A stretch of DNA of 34,154 nucleotides from Lachnospiraceae bacterium (GCA_017408735.1 JAFQUB010000049.1:1-34154); one strand, 5' to 3'; numbered from the stretch's first letter, positions 8,837-17,542 are shown. Numbers and translations: made by a program. The notes: generated from the sequence alone by a model not told the origin.

Positions 8837-11131
8837 TTATTTTTTCTTGCTATATAAAACGCGAACGGAATTCAATACGCAAAGCATTGCAACTCCGGTA
8901 TCTGCAAATACTGCCAGCCACATGGAAGCAATGCCTGCTAACCCTAAAATCATTACCATTGCTTTAATTCCTAAGGCAAACACCACATTTTGCATGGAAA
9001 TTCTTCCTGTTTTCTTTGCGATTTTCATAGCTTTTGGAATAGCTTCCATATCAGAAGTCATAAATACCACATCTGCCGCTTCAATAGCTGCATCTGCACC
9101 ACTTCCCATGGCTGCACCTACATCTGCACCTGCCAAAACTGGAGCATCATTAATTCCATCGCCAACAAACATAACACTGCCAAATTTTTGACGGATTTCC
9201 TGCAATTTGCTTACTTTATCCTCCGGCAACAGTTTTGCATAAACGTTTGAAACCCCTGTTTCGGCTGCAACTGCCTTGGCATTTTCTTCTGCATCTCCTG
9301 TAAGCATAATTGTCACAAAACCTTGTCTATTCAGACTTTCTATGGCTGCTTTGGCATCTTTTTTTACGGTGTCTGATATCAGCAGATGTCCTGCATAATT
9401 TCCTTCAATTGCAAGCAATACTTCTGTGCCGTAGCTTTCATTTTTATAGGAAGAACAATCCACACCTTGTTCTTTCATAAGCTTCTGATTTCCACATAGC
9501 ACCTGTTTACCATCTACTACCGCTGATATTCCATGACCGGAAAGTTCAATTACCTTTTCTGCCTGTTTTATTGCAATCTGCTGTTTCTTTGCCGCATTTA
9601 CAATGCTTACCCCAATCGGGTGTGTTGAATTTGCCTCACATGCAGCGGCAAAGCTTAAGAGTTCTTCCTCTGTTTGCTTTCCTACCGAAACACATTTTTG
9701 TAATACAAAATTTCCTTCTGTAATAGTACCTGTTTTATCCATTACAATGGCTTTTACGTCTTTCATTGCTTCTAAGGAAATTCCACCTTTAAATAAAATC
9801 CCCTGCTTAGAACCAGAGCCAATTCCTGAGAAAAACGCCAACGGAACGCTAAGCACTAATGCACATGGACAACTGATTACAAGAAAAGTTAATGCCGTAT
9901 AAACCCAATATTCCCAATTTCCGGTAATGAGGGATGGAATAATGGCCGTGGCAATAGCAGCAATTACTACAAATGGTGTATACACTCTAGCAAACTTTGT
10001 GATAAATCTATCAATCTTAGGTTTGCTGGCAGCTGCATTTTCTACAGACTCCATAATTCTGGATACCATGGATTCTTCTAAAATCTTTTCAACTTTCATT
10101 TTCACTACGCCGGAAAGATTCATACAGCCTGACATTACGGATTCATTCTCTTTCACACTGACAGGTACCGGTTCTCCGGTAACCGGTGAAGTATCTATTC
10201 TTGTTTCACCCTCTACAATCACTCCATCCAATGGAATTCTCTCTCCAGGTTTAATTACAATAATATCTCCCACTTTTGCGTTCTCTGCCGGAATTACTTT
10301 TGTCCCGGCACTTGTAACCAACGTTACATTTTCAGCGCGCATATCAATCGTTTCCATAATCTGGCTTCGGCTTTTTGCCACTGCTTTATGCTCGAACAAT
10401 TCACCAATTCGGTAAAACAGCATGACGCCTACTGCTTCCGGATACTCTTGTATTACAAAGGCACCAATTGTTGCAATAGTCATCAGAAAGTTTTCATCAA
10501 ATACTTTTCCTTTGATTATATTTTTCACTGCGGTTAATACGATTTCGCCGCCAAGAACCAAATAGCCTGCCAGAAAAACTGTCAGAGATACCACTTCTGA
10601 TTTATCCTGTGCTATTAATCCAGCCACAAATAATACAGCCCCTGCCACAATACTAATCAATTCTTTCTTTTCATGCTGTTTTTCTTCTTTTCGTTCTTCT
10701 TTAATACTTTTCTTTTCCCTCACCTTTACCACAACTTCTGACTCAATAGAAGAACAAATTTCTTGAAATTTAGAAAGTGACTTCTCCGGATTCTTTCCTG
10801 TTACACATAGCTGCTTTGTAGTAAAAGTAATAGTTGCTGTATGAACTTCAGGCAGTTCGTTAATTTTCGCTTCCATTTTTGCCGCACAATTGGCACAGCC
10901 AAGATTTTCTAAAATAAAGATTTGCTTTTGATACTTTCCACCTTCCAAATCACACTCACAATCTTCCATGGATTTTCCACACTTATCGCAATGTGTTTTT
11001 GCCGGATGTTGATGTTCGTGGTCGTGATGGCCATGATGGTCATGACAGCAACCTTCTTTATGCTCGTGATGGTCATGACAGCAACCTTCTTTATGCTCAT
11101 GATGGTCATGTTTTAACTCTTTGCTATTCAT
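8837..11131 (-). CDS. Heavy-metal P-type ATPase (Zn/Cd/Co-exporting type, P1B) with His/Cys-rich N-terminus
   Basis: The 764-residue pump has in order a His- and Cys-rich tail (residues about 8-60), a heavy-metal-associated domain with GCANC (Cys79, Cys82), membrane helices, the actuator motif TGEP near 318, the metal-site motif CPC at 421-423, the phosphorylation motif DKTGT (Asp465), a GDGINDAP hinge and two final helices. CPC with a His-rich tail fits the ZntA/CadA group that exports Zn(II), Cd(II) or Pb(II) using ATP; copper export is less likely because the operator upstream is of ArsR/SmtB type. The start at ATG 11131 follows AAAGAGGG; the frame from 11191 would begin inside the operator. 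The promoter and operator at 11190-11242 indicate metal-dependent derepression. Confidence 0.93.
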   Translation of the reverse strand: MNSKELKHDHHEHKEGCCHDHHEHKEGCCHDHHGHHDHEHQHPAKTHCDKCGKSMEDCECDLEGGKYQKQIFILENLGCANCAAKMEAKINELPEVHTATITFTTKQLCVTGKNPEKSLSKFQEICSSIESEVVVKVREKKSIKEERKEEKQHEKKELISIVAGAVLFVAGLIAQDKSEVVSLTVFLAGYLVLGGEIVLTAVKNIIKGKVFDENFLMTIATIGAFVIQEYPEAVGVMLFYRIGELFEHKAVAKSRSQIMETIDMRAENVTLVTSAGTKVIPAENAKVGDIIVIKPGERIPLDGVIVEGETRIDTSPVTGEPVPVSVKENESVMSGCMNLSGVVKMKVEKILEESMVSRIMESVENAAASKPKIDRFITKFARVYTPFVVIAAIATAIIPSLITGNWEYWVYTALTFLVISCPCALVLSVPLAFFSGIGSGSKQGILFKGGISLEAMKDVKAIVMDKTGTITEGNFVLQKCVSVGKQTEEELLSFAAACEANSTHPIGVSIVNAAKKQQIAIKQAEKVIELSGHGISAVVDGKQVLCGNQKLMKEQGVDCSSYKNESYGTEVLLAIEGNYAGHLLISDTVKKDAKAAIESLNRQGFVTIMLTGDAEENAKAVAAETGVSNVYAKLLPEDKVSKLQEIRQKFGSVMFVGDGINDAPVLAGADVGAAMGSGADAAIEAADVVFMTSDMEAIPKAMKIAKKTGRISMQNVVFALGIKAMVMILGLAGIASMWLAVFADTGVAMLCVLNSVRVLYSKKK
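11035..11110 (-). repeat. 33-base tandem repeat encoding His/Cys metal-binding tail
   Basis: Two nearly identical 33-base units (11035-11067 and 11068-11100, differing by one base) and a 10-base third piece lie inside the ATPase gene. Each unit encodes HDHHEHKEGCC, a repeated metal-ligand motif, so copy number would set the number of ligands in the tail. Confidence 0.85.
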
Positions 11132-11189
11132 AAAATACCCTCTTTCCTTTTCTATGTAATTTATTCTATGTCTGTATAAACCTTTTTTC

Positions 11190-11217
11190 ATATGAACAAA
11201 TATTCATATGTTCATAT
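11190..11217. promoter_or_regulatory. ArsR/SmtB (CzrA/CadC)-like operator of metal ATPase
   Basis: ATATGAACA (11190-11198) and TGTTCATAT (11209-11217) are perfect 9-base inverted arms ten bases apart. A second partial repeat, TGAACAAATATTCA, is nested inside. The TGAACA/TGTTCA or TGAACAnnTATTCA pattern is typical of zinc/cadmium-sensing ArsR-family operators. It overlaps the -10 box at 11214-11219, which fits repression released by metal. Confidence 0.7.
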
Positions 11218-11242
11218 AACCACATTTGCACTTAAATGTCAA
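11214..11242 (-). promoter_or_regulatory. Promoter of heavy-metal ATPase gene
   Basis: On the minus strand a perfect -35 TTGACA (11242-11237), a 17-base spacer and TTATAT (11219-11214) form a strong sigma-A promoter. The -10 box overlaps the inverted-repeat operator, so transcription is probably high only when the repressor leaves. Confidence 0.8.
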
Positions 11243-11294
11243 GTATTTTACAAAAATTTCTTTAACTCATGGCTGAACTGTTACAACTTATTAG

Positions 11295-11330
11295 AAAAAA
11301 CCAGATACCCAACATAAGATACCTGGTTTT
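11295..11330 (-). terminator. Intrinsic terminator after 11342-12031
   Basis: AAAACCAG (11297-11304) pairs with CTGGTTTT (11323-11330), with further weaker pairs inside. On the minus strand the stem ends in GGTTTTTT, giving the U-tract. It lies just after the stop of the membrane-protein gene. Confidence 0.65.
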
Positions 11331-11341
11331 CTTATTCAAAT

Positions 11342-12031
11342 TTAGTAAAAATCTTTCGTGTAATAATTGTTTTGTATGTATTCTTGTTCCAAAGCAGCAC
11401 TGCTTACAATTTCTTTGCCTTGGGTTCTTGCAAGAATTTGTTCAAAATTATTTTTGACCATCTGGTCATATTCTTCTTCGTAACCGATAAGTGTTCCTTT
11501 GTTTTTTCTGGCAATCAAACGCATCAAATATCTACAAGCTGCATCTCTGGCACCAAACTTTTTTTTAATCACAATTTCCACATAGTACTCTCGTTTATCT
11601 TTTGTCCAAATATGTAAAAATTCTCCATTTCGGTGATTGTCTTCATAAGCCCATACGATGTCCTGCAAAGGCACAGCTTTTACCGTTCCGCCTCCTGCCC
11701 GAAAGCAGATAGCATCGCTACAGATAACAACATTTTTAATCTTAGGTGCTTTTTCTACTTCCCGCTGGAATCTTTCTTCCTGAAATCCCGGAATTTGATG
11801 TAATGTATCTTTTGCTTTTTTGTAGGAGCTAAATACTACAATTCCATAAATAAGTATCAATGCCCATACAACAAGTACAAATACAATATACATTATAAGC
11901 ACACCTACCAGATAATCGAATGACTGCTGCAAACCAGTATATATCGCCATGCCTAACCATAGCAAACTTAATACAAAAATTCCTATTACTAAATTAATAA
12001 ATCCTTTTGTTAACTTTTTCAATTTTTTCAT
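11342..12031 (-). CDS. Unrecognised membrane protein with two TM helices and soluble C-terminal domain
   Basis: The 229-residue protein has two membrane helices at about residues 12-35 and 40-67, then a soluble region of about 160 residues. The latter includes ICFRAGGGTVKAVPLQDIVWAYED and a basic RDAACRYLMRLIARKNKG segment, reminiscent of PH-like membrane-associated domains, but I cannot assign a family. It begins nine bases after the stop of the small gene 12041-12364. Its own ribosome binding site is poor (a GGAA about 14 bases away), so translation is probably coupled to that gene. The pair shares the promoter at 12411-12440 and ends at the terminator at 11295-11330. Confidence 0.7.
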   Translation of the reverse strand: MKKLKKLTKGFINLVIGIFVLSLLWLGMAIYTGLQQSFDYLVGVLIMYIVFVLVVWALILIYGIVVFSSYKKAKDTLHQIPGFQEERFQREVEKAPKIKNVVICSDAICFRAGGGTVKAVPLQDIVWAYEDNHRNGEFLHIWTKDKREYYVEIVIKKKFGARDAACRYLMRLIARKNKGTLIGYEEEYDQMVKNNFEQILARTQGKEIVSSAALEQEYIQNNYYTKDFY

Positions 12032-12040
12032 AGTATCATA

Positions 12041-12364
12041 TTACATTCCAGCCTGAACACCTATTGAGAATAAGATAAACAGTACTAATAATACAACAAA
12101 TACAAGAGCTACTACAATTCCTAAAATAATTCTTGCTGCTAATGGCATTCTGGATTTTGCAATAGCACGTACTGCCCAGTATCCACCATAGCAAATTAAT
12201 GCTCCAATAATTCCAAATAATTTAATCAATGCAATGGATACAATAGTCGCTGCAATATCTCCCTTACCCATTTTCTTCTTTGGAGTTTCTCCGTTCTGTG
12301 TTGCAATAGGATCCACATAACCGTTGTTGTCCATCTGTGGATTGTTCAAATTTTCCTGACTCAT
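12041..12364 (-). CDS. Small two-helix membrane protein, unknown function
   Basis: The 107-residue protein has a polar, Asn/Gln-rich N-terminus of about 30 residues with a KKKMGKG turn, then two hydrophobic segments at about 35-62 and 75-105 separated by RAIAKSRMPLAAR. The basic loops suggest both ends face opposite to the inter-helix loop by the positive-inside rule. AAGGAGAAAGAGG precedes the ATG. It is the first gene of a two-gene unit with 11342-12031, behind a strong promoter. I do not recognise the family. Confidence 0.7.
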   Translation of the reverse strand: MSQENLNNPQMDNNGYVDPIATQNGETPKKKMGKGDIAATIVSIALIKLFGIIGALICYGGYWAVRAIAKSRMPLAARIILGIVVALVFVVLLVLFILFSIGVQAGM

Positions 12365-12410
12365 TCCTCTTTCTCCTTCATTAAATTTCTATTAATTTTA
12401 TTACTTTTTT

Positions 12411-12440
12411 ATTATATAGAATAAGGTAAAGATTTGTCAA
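12411..12440 (-). promoter_or_regulatory. Promoter of the two small membrane-protein genes
   Basis: TTGACA (12440-12435), an 18-base spacer and TATAAT (12416-12411), both consensus hexamers, lie about 45 bases ahead of the start codon at 12364. Confidence 0.8.
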
Positions 12441-12464
12441 TATTTGTCAGATTTTCGTGGCAAT

Positions 12465-12584
12465 TTAAACGTAACAGTTGATTTTTTCTCCAACCATATT
12501 TGTAATCACAAATCCATAAGAACTTTCTTCACTTGGTGCAAGATAATAAAGTACCACATATTTTCTTTCTGCATTTTTTCTTCT
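12465..12584 (-). pseudogene. Possible 3' remnant of a protein-coding gene
   Basis: A 39-residue open frame ending in TAA at 12465 reads like real protein: it contains ERKYVVLYYLAPSEESSYG and then FVITNMVGEKINCYV. It is bounded upstream by a TAG at 12587-12585 and has no ATG or ribosome binding site, so it cannot be expressed as it stands. It lies between the etfA terminator and the membrane-protein promoter, with nothing else supported from 12441 to 12715. I do not recognise the family; chance is not excluded. Confidence 0.3.
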
Positions 12585-12715
12585 CTAAATTATAAGAGAA
12601 TTTCTTTATTATATTTTTTCATTCCATTTTACCTAAATAATAATATTTTTCATTATATACAACGGACTCGAAACTGTGTATAACACTAATTTTTCACATT
12701 CGCAATCACATCAGC

Positions 12716-12745
12716 AAAAAGGCGCCCCTTAACGGGACGCCTTTC
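12716..12745 (-). terminator. Intrinsic terminator of butyrate operon
   Basis: AAAGGCG (12718-12724) pairs with CGCCTTT (12738-12744), and CCC/GGG pairs extend inside around a TTAA loop. On the minus strand the stem is followed by TTTTTGC. It lies 23 bases after the etfA stop and closes the thl-to-etfA operon. Confidence 0.88.
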
Positions 12746-12767
12746 CAGAATCATATAATTCTATATA

Positions 12768-13823
12768 TTATTTTGCAGCCATTTCAGCCTTTAAGCTTTC
12801 AGTTAAAGCTGGTACAATCTTGTTTAAATCTCCAACTAAACCGTAATCTGCAACGTCGAAGATTGGAGCATCTTCGTCTTTGTTGATTGCCACGATAATA
12901 TCAGATTCTTCCATACCTGCTACGTGCTGGATAGCTCCTGAAATACCGATTGCAAAGTAAAGATTTGGACGAACTGTTTTACCTGTCTGACCTACCTGAC
13001 GATCTACCGGTAACCATCCAGCATCTGTTACAGCACGAGAACAACATACTTCTCCACCGAATACAGCTGCTAAATCTTCTAACATCTTGAAGTTTTCTTT
13101 GCTTCCAACTCCACGACCACCGGATACTAATACTTTAGCTTCCATGATATCAACTGTATCAGTTACAGACTTCACGATATCTAAAATTTCAACATATTTG
13201 TTGTTTGGTGTGAATCCTGGGTTGAATTCTTCCACTTCAGCTTTTGCACCCTTAATTGGGTCAATTTTCTGCATAACACCTGCACGTACAGTAGCCATCT
13301 GAGGACGGTTGTCTGGACAAGCGATAGTAGCGATTGTGTTACCACCGAATGCAGGACGAGTCATTAATAACTGATTTGCTTTCTGTTCCTGTCCTGGAAT
13401 TGGGTTAATTGGGAAGTTACCAATTTCAAGTACTGTACAGTCAGCTGTAAGACCTGTTGCAACTCTTGCAGATACACGAGGACCAAGGTCACGACCGATT
13501 GCTGTAGCACCAACTAATACGATTTCTGGTTTGTATTTGTTGATTACTTCTGATAATGCGTGTGTATATGGTTCTGTTCTGTAATCCTTTAATTCCGGAT
13601 CATCTACAACGATAACTCTGTCTGCACCATATTCAGCTAATTCATCTACAAGTCCTTTTACGCCAGAACCAATTAAAACTGCTGTAACATTTGTATTTAA
13701 ATCTTTTGCAAGATCCTTTGCTTTACCAAGTAATTCTAAAGCTACACCGCTGATTTTATTATCTACCTGCTGAGCAAAGACAAAAACTCCTTTATATTCT
13801 GCTAAATTCATCTTATTCACCAC
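12768..13823 (-). CDS. etfA: Electron transfer flavoprotein, alpha subunit
   Basis: The 351-residue protein has the EtfA layout: an N-terminal nucleotide-binding-like domain (FVFAQQVDNKISGVALELL, GADRVIVVDDPELK, VGATAIGRDLGPRV) and a C-terminal FAD domain with SGGRGVGSKENF, CSRAVTDAGWLPVDRQVGQTG and FAIGISGAIQHVAGM. With EtfB and Bcd it forms the clostridial complex that reduces crotonyl-CoA with NADH while reducing ferredoxin (electron bifurcation; known for the family). The start is uncertain: AAGGA sits just before two GTG codons at 13823 and 13820, whereas ATG 13811 is 16 bases from it. It is the last gene of the operon, 15 bases after etfB. Confidence 0.94.
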   Translation of the reverse strand: MVNKMNLAEYKGVFVFAQQVDNKISGVALELLGKAKDLAKDLNTNVTAVLIGSGVKGLVDELAEYGADRVIVVDDPELKDYRTEPYTHALSEVINKYKPEIVLVGATAIGRDLGPRVSARVATGLTADCTVLEIGNFPINPIPGQEQKANQLLMTRPAFGGNTIATIACPDNRPQMATVRAGVMQKIDPIKGAKAEVEEFNPGFTPNNKYVEILDIVKSVTDTVDIMEAKVLVSGGRGVGSKENFKMLEDLAAVFGGEVCCSRAVTDAGWLPVDRQVGQTGKTVRPNLYFAIGISGAIQHVAGMEESDIIVAINKDEDAPIFDVADYGLVGDLNKIVPALTESLKAEMAAK

Positions 13824-13838
13824 TTTTCCTTATATAAA

Positions 13839-14621
13839 TTAAATTACGTGTTTTTCTTTAAATTTACCAACAAGGTATTCTACTGCTTCTGTAGGATCAA
13901 GAGTAACTTTTTCACCAGCACCCTTTCTTACTTTATCAGATGCTTTTGCAATCTTTGTTGGTGAACCTTTTAAACCAAGGTTTGCATCATCAACATCTAC
14001 AAGGTTTGCTCTACCCCATACTGTGATTTCTGCATCATATGCATCAAAGATTCCGCCTGGTGTCATGTAACGTGGCTCGTTTAATTCAGCAAGTGCTGTA
14101 ACTAAGCAAGGCATTTTTGCTTTTACTACATGATGTCTGTCTTCGTACTGACGTTCAACGATAACAGAATCTCCTTCTACTTTAATGTTCTGAGCATAAG
14201 AAATTACAGGAATGTCTAAGTGTTCAGAAATCTGTGGTCCAACCTGTGCTGTATCACCATCGATAGCCTGACGACCTGTGATAATTAAATCATAATCGAT
14301 GTTTCTGATAGCACCAGCAAGTGTTGTAGATGTTGCCCATGTATCAGCTCCACCTAAAACTCTGTCTGTTACTAAGATACCTTTGTCAGCACCCATAGCG
14401 ATTGCTTCTCGAAGAACTTCTTCAGCTTTTGGAAGTCCCATTGTAACTACAGTAACTTCTGCGCCACATTCATCTTTAATTCTAAGTGCTGCTTCCAAAC
14501 CTGCTTTATCATCCGGGTTCATGATTGTAAGCATTGCACCTCTATCTAATGTACCGTCTGGGTTGAATTTTACTCCACCCTTTGTATCAGGTACCTGTTT
14601 TACACATACTACGATTTTCAC
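13839..14621 (-). CDS. etfB: Electron transfer flavoprotein, beta subunit
   Basis: The 260-residue protein starts KIVVCVKQVPDTKGGVKFNP and carries MNPDDKAGLEAALRIKDE, GADKGILVTD and ITGRQAIDGDTAQVGPQI, all standard EtfB blocks. In bifurcating Etf complexes this subunit holds the FAD that splits NADH electrons between ferredoxin and crotonyl-CoA reduction; placement next to bcd supports that role here. The start is GTG 14621, eight bases after AAGGAGG, and this ribosome binding site overlaps the end of bcd, 13 bases upstream. Close spacing on both sides suggests coordinated translation with bcd and etfA. Confidence 0.95.
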   Translation of the reverse strand: MKIVVCVKQVPDTKGGVKFNPDGTLDRGAMLTIMNPDDKAGLEAALRIKDECGAEVTVVTMGLPKAEEVLREAIAMGADKGILVTDRVLGGADTWATSTTLAGAIRNIDYDLIITGRQAIDGDTAQVGPQISEHLDIPVISYAQNIKVEGDSVIVERQYEDRHHVVKAKMPCLVTALAELNEPRYMTPGGIFDAYDAEITVWGRANLVDVDDANLGLKGSPTKIAKASDKVRKGAGEKVTLDPTEAVEYLVGKFKEKHVI

Positions 14622-14634
14622 AATAAGTACCTCC

Positions 14635-15792
14635 TTATTTCAAAATATTAGCAGAAATAACCATACGCTGAACTTCTGAAGTTCCTTCGTAGATTTCTGT
14701 GATCTTAGCATCACGCATCATACGTTCAACGTCGTATTCTCTAATGTAACCATATCCACCGTGTAACTGAACTGCCTTAGTTGTAACTTCCATTGCAACT
14801 TCTGCAGCATATAACTTAGCCATAGCAGCTTCTACGCTATAAGACTTCTGAGTAGCCTTAGCCATAGCAGCTTTGTATACTAATAAACGAGCAGCTTCTA
14901 CCTTAGTAGCCATGTCTGCTAACTGGAACTGAGTATTCTGGAACTGTGCGATAGAACGTCCGAACTGTTTTCTTTCTTTTACATATTCGATAGTTGTTTC
15001 TAATGCACCTGCAGCTAAACCAAGAGCCTGAGCAGCGATACCGATACGTCCACCATCTAATGTGTGCATAGCGATGTTGAAGCCTTTACCCTTCTGTCCT
15101 AATAAGTTTTCCTTTGGAATTCTACAATCTGTGAAGATTAATTCGTATGTAGCTGATCCACGGATACCCATTTTCTTTTCTTTTGTTCCGAAAGTAAATC
15201 CTGGTGTTCCTTTTTCTACGATAAATGCAGAAATTTCTTTCATTGTTTTACCGCGTTTTTCAACTTTACCTGTAACAGCGATTACAATGTAAACATCAGC
15301 ATATTTACCATTTGTGATAAAGCACTTAGAACCATTTAATACCCATTCGTTTGTAGCTTCATCGAAAACAGCCTTTGTCTGCTGTCCCTGAGCATCTGTA
15401 CCAGCACCTGGTTCAGTTAAACCGAAAGCACCTAATTTTTCACCTTTTGCAAGTGGAACTAAGTATTTCTGTTTCTGTTCTTCTGTACCATATGTCTGAA
15501 TTGGGTCACAGCAAAGTGATGTATGTGCAGATACGATAACACCTGTAGTACCACAAACTTTAGAAAGTTCTTCTACACACATAGCATATGTTAATGGGTC
15601 ACAACCCTGTCCGCCGTATTCCTTTGGAATTGGAATACCAAGGAAACCAGCCTTAGCCATTTTAGCAGCTGTTCCTTCTGGGAACTGTTCTGTTTCGTCT
15701 ACTTCCTGAGCAAGAGGTTTTGCTTCGTTTTCGGCAAATTCTTTAAAAAGACTTCTTGCCATTTCGTGTTTCTTACTTAATGCGAAATCCAT
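14635..15792 (-). CDS. bcd: Butyryl-CoA dehydrogenase (short-chain acyl-CoA dehydrogenase)
   Basis: The 385-residue protein is a full-length acyl-CoA dehydrogenase: GTTGVIVSAHTSLC, the FAD/substrate motif FGLTEPGAGTDAQG, RKQFGRSIAQFQNTQFQLADM, QLHGGYGYIREYDVERMMRDAKI and the catalytic glutamate region ITEIYEGTSEVQRM. It reduces crotonyl-CoA to butyryl-CoA, the key step of the butyrate pathway, with EtfAB as partner. The genomic place between hbd and etfB fixes the short-chain butyryl specificity better than sequence alone. GGAGG lies ten bases before the ATG. A stem-loop at 15839-15864 sits in the gap upstream. Confidence 0.95.
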   Translation of the reverse strand: MDFALSKKHEMARSLFKEFAENEAKPLAQEVDETEQFPEGTAAKMAKAGFLGIPIPKEYGGQGCDPLTYAMCVEELSKVCGTTGVIVSAHTSLCCDPIQTYGTEEQKQKYLVPLAKGEKLGAFGLTEPGAGTDAQGQQTKAVFDEATNEWVLNGSKCFITNGKYADVYIVIAVTGKVEKRGKTMKEISAFIVEKGTPGFTFGTKEKKMGIRGSATYELIFTDCRIPKENLLGQKGKGFNIAMHTLDGGRIGIAAQALGLAAGALETTIEYVKERKQFGRSIAQFQNTQFQLADMATKVEAARLLVYKAAMAKATQKSYSVEAAMAKLYAAEVAMEVTTKAVQLHGGYGYIREYDVERMMRDAKITEIYEGTSEVQRMVISANILK

Positions 15793-15838
15793 CTTATTAA
15801 TTCCTCCATTTTAATTTTGTATTAATATTATCTAAGAA

Positions 15839-15864
15839 TGTACCATGGGTAACCCCATGGCACA
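15839..15864 (-). other. Intercistronic stem-loop between hbd and bcd
   Basis: CCATGGG (15843-15849) and CCCATGG (15854-15860) form a perfect 7-pair stem with a TAAC loop, and three more pairs follow after one mismatch. It has no U-tract, so it is not an ordinary terminator. It lies in the 91-base gap between hbd and bcd, about 45 bases before bcd. Confidence 0.65.
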
Positions 15865-15883
15865 TATACTTACCTAAGCAATT

Positions 15884-16723
15884 TTATTTTGAGTAATCGT
15901 AGAATCCGATTCCTGTCTTCTTACCAAGCTTTCCGGCACGAACCATTTTCTTAAGAAGTGGAGCCGGACGATACTTAGGATCACCTGTTTCAGCCTGTAA
16001 TACTTCCATAATTGCAAGTACAACGTCAAGACCTACTAAATCACCTAATGCTAAAGGTCCCATTGGATGAGAAGCACCTAATTTCATAGCTGTATCGATA
16101 TCTTCTACACTTGCGATTCCATCAGCGTAGATACCGATTGCTTCGTTGATCATTGGGATAAGGATTTTGTTAACAACAAATCCTGGAGCTTCTTTTACTT
16201 CTACAGGTGTCTTACCGATTTCTGTAGAGATTGTTTTGATTTTTTCTACTAAGTCAGCAGGTGTGTTTTCACCAGCGATAACTTCTACTAATTTCATTCT
16301 GTCAGCCGGGTTGAAGAAATGCATACCAACTAATGGTCTGTCTAATCCCTGTCCCATTTCTGTGATAGAAAGAGAAGATGTGTTTGTAGCAAAGATACAA
16401 TCTTTCTTACAGATATTCATTAATTCTGTAAAAGTAGATTTCTTAATTTCCATTTTTTCAGGAGCAACTTCGATTACTAAATCACAGTCTGTACAGATAT
16501 CTTTTAAACCTGTTGTGATTTTTCCAGCGATTTCGTCAGCTTTTTCCTGAGTCATTTTTTCTTTTCCTACTAAGAAATTTAAGTTCTTTAAAATTCTTGC
16601 TTTTCCGCCTTCTGCGAATTCTGTTTTAATGTCACAAAGACATACTTCATAACCATCTGTCATTGCAAATGCCTGTGCAATACCTGCACCCATTGTTCCG
16701 GCACCAATAATACCTACTTTCAT
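15884..16723 (-). CDS. hbd: 3-hydroxybutyryl-CoA dehydrogenase
   Basis: The 279-residue protein begins with the NAD(P)-binding glycine motif [14 protein letters not shown], continues with [26 protein letters not shown] and the active-site block [18 protein letters not shown] with its histidine, and ends in the helical dimer domain with [16 protein letters not shown] and [14 protein letters not shown]. It reduces acetoacetyl-CoA to 3-hydroxybutyryl-CoA, between the thiolase and crotonase steps. Length is typical. AGGAGG lies six bases before the ATG, 27 bases after the crt stop. Confidence 0.95.
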   Translation of the reverse strand: MKVGIIGAGTMGAGIAQAFAMTDGYEVCLCDIKTEFAEGGKARILKNLNFLVGKEKMTQEKADEIAGKITTGLKDICTDCDLVIEVAPEKMEIKKSTFTELMNICKKDCIFATNTSSLSITEMGQGLDRPLVGMHFFNPADRMKLVEVIAGENTPADLVEKIKTISTEIGKTPVEVKEAPGFVVNKILIPMINEAIGIYADGIASVEDIDTAMKLGASHPMGPLALGDLVGLDVVLAIMEVLQAETGDPKYRPAPLLKKMVRAGKLGKKTGIGFYDYSK

Positions 16724-16750
16724 TTTGAATCCTCCTAAAATTTTATCTGT

Positions 16751-17542
16751 TTATTTGTTCTGGAAAGGAACTACTTTCAACTTCTTTTCTTTATCTTTTT
16801 CAAGGAAGTTACCCATTCCGGCTTTCTGGTCTTCTGTTTCGAAGCAGCTTCCAAATAATTTTTCTTCTACTACGATAGCTGCATCCATATCTACATCTAA
16901 TCCTTCGTTGATTGCTTTCTTACATGCTCTTACTGCGATTGGAGCATTTGCTGCGATAGTAGAAGCAAGCTTCTTAGCAGCAGGCATTAATTCTTCTAAA
17001 GGATATACATTGTTTACTAAACCAATTCTGTATGCTTCGTCAGCTTTAATATTTCTTCCACCGTAAATCATTTCTTTTGCTTTACCAACGCCAATGATTC
17101 TTGGAAGTCTTTGTGTTCCACCAAATCCAGGTGTAATACCAAGACCCACTTCCGGCTGTCCGAATACTGCATTTTCAGAACAGATACGGATATCACAACT
17201 CATGGAGATTTCACATCCGCCACCTAAAGCAAATCCGTTGATTGCTGCAATTACAGGGATTGGGAATGTTTCTAATTTACGGAATACGTCGTTTCCTTTT
17301 TTACCGAAAGCTTCGCCTTCAGCCTTTGTAAGTGTGCTCATTTCTCCGATATCAGCTCCGGCAACAAATGATTTATCACCAGCACCTGTTAAAATAAGAC
17401 ATCTTACTGTTTCTAAATCTACGCTATCTAATGTTTTATCGATTTCTTCTAAAACCTGACTGTTTAATGCATTTAAAGCCTTTGGACGGTTGATGGTAAT
17501 TACACCAACAGCACCCTCTACTTCATATGTAATAAATTCCAT
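16751..17542 (-). CDS. crt: Crotonase / 3-hydroxybutyryl-CoA dehydratase
   Basis: The 263-residue enzyme removes water from 3-hydroxybutyryl-CoA to give crotonyl-CoA. Visible crotonase blocks are INRPKALNALN, the oxyanion/CoA region SFVAGADIGEM, the first catalytic glutamate in LGGGCEISMSCDIRI and the second in FGQPEVGLGITPGFGGTQRLPR. I start at ATG 17542 because GGAGG precedes it by seven bases; the longer frame to 17575 would run through the ribosome binding site and into a hairpin. It follows thl after a 102-base gap containing two stem-loops. Confidence 0.95.
   Translation of the reverse strand: MEFITYEVEGAVGVITINRPKALNALNSQVLEEIDKTLDSVDLETVRCLILTGAGDKSFVAGADIGEMSTLTKAEGEAFGKKGNDVFRKLETFPIPVIAAINGFALGGGCEISMSCDIRICSENAVFGQPEVGLGITPGFGGTQRLPRIIGVGKAKEMIYGGRNIKADEAYRIGLVNNVYPLEELMPAAKKLASTIAANAPIAVRACKKAINEGLDVDMDAAIVVEEKLFGSCFETEDQKAGMGNFLEKDKEKKLKVVPFQNK

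Noticed and set aside
10909..11116. Repetitive Met/Thr- or Val-rich frames on both strands
   Set aside because: They are other-frame readings of the His/Cys-rich repeat of the metal ATPase.
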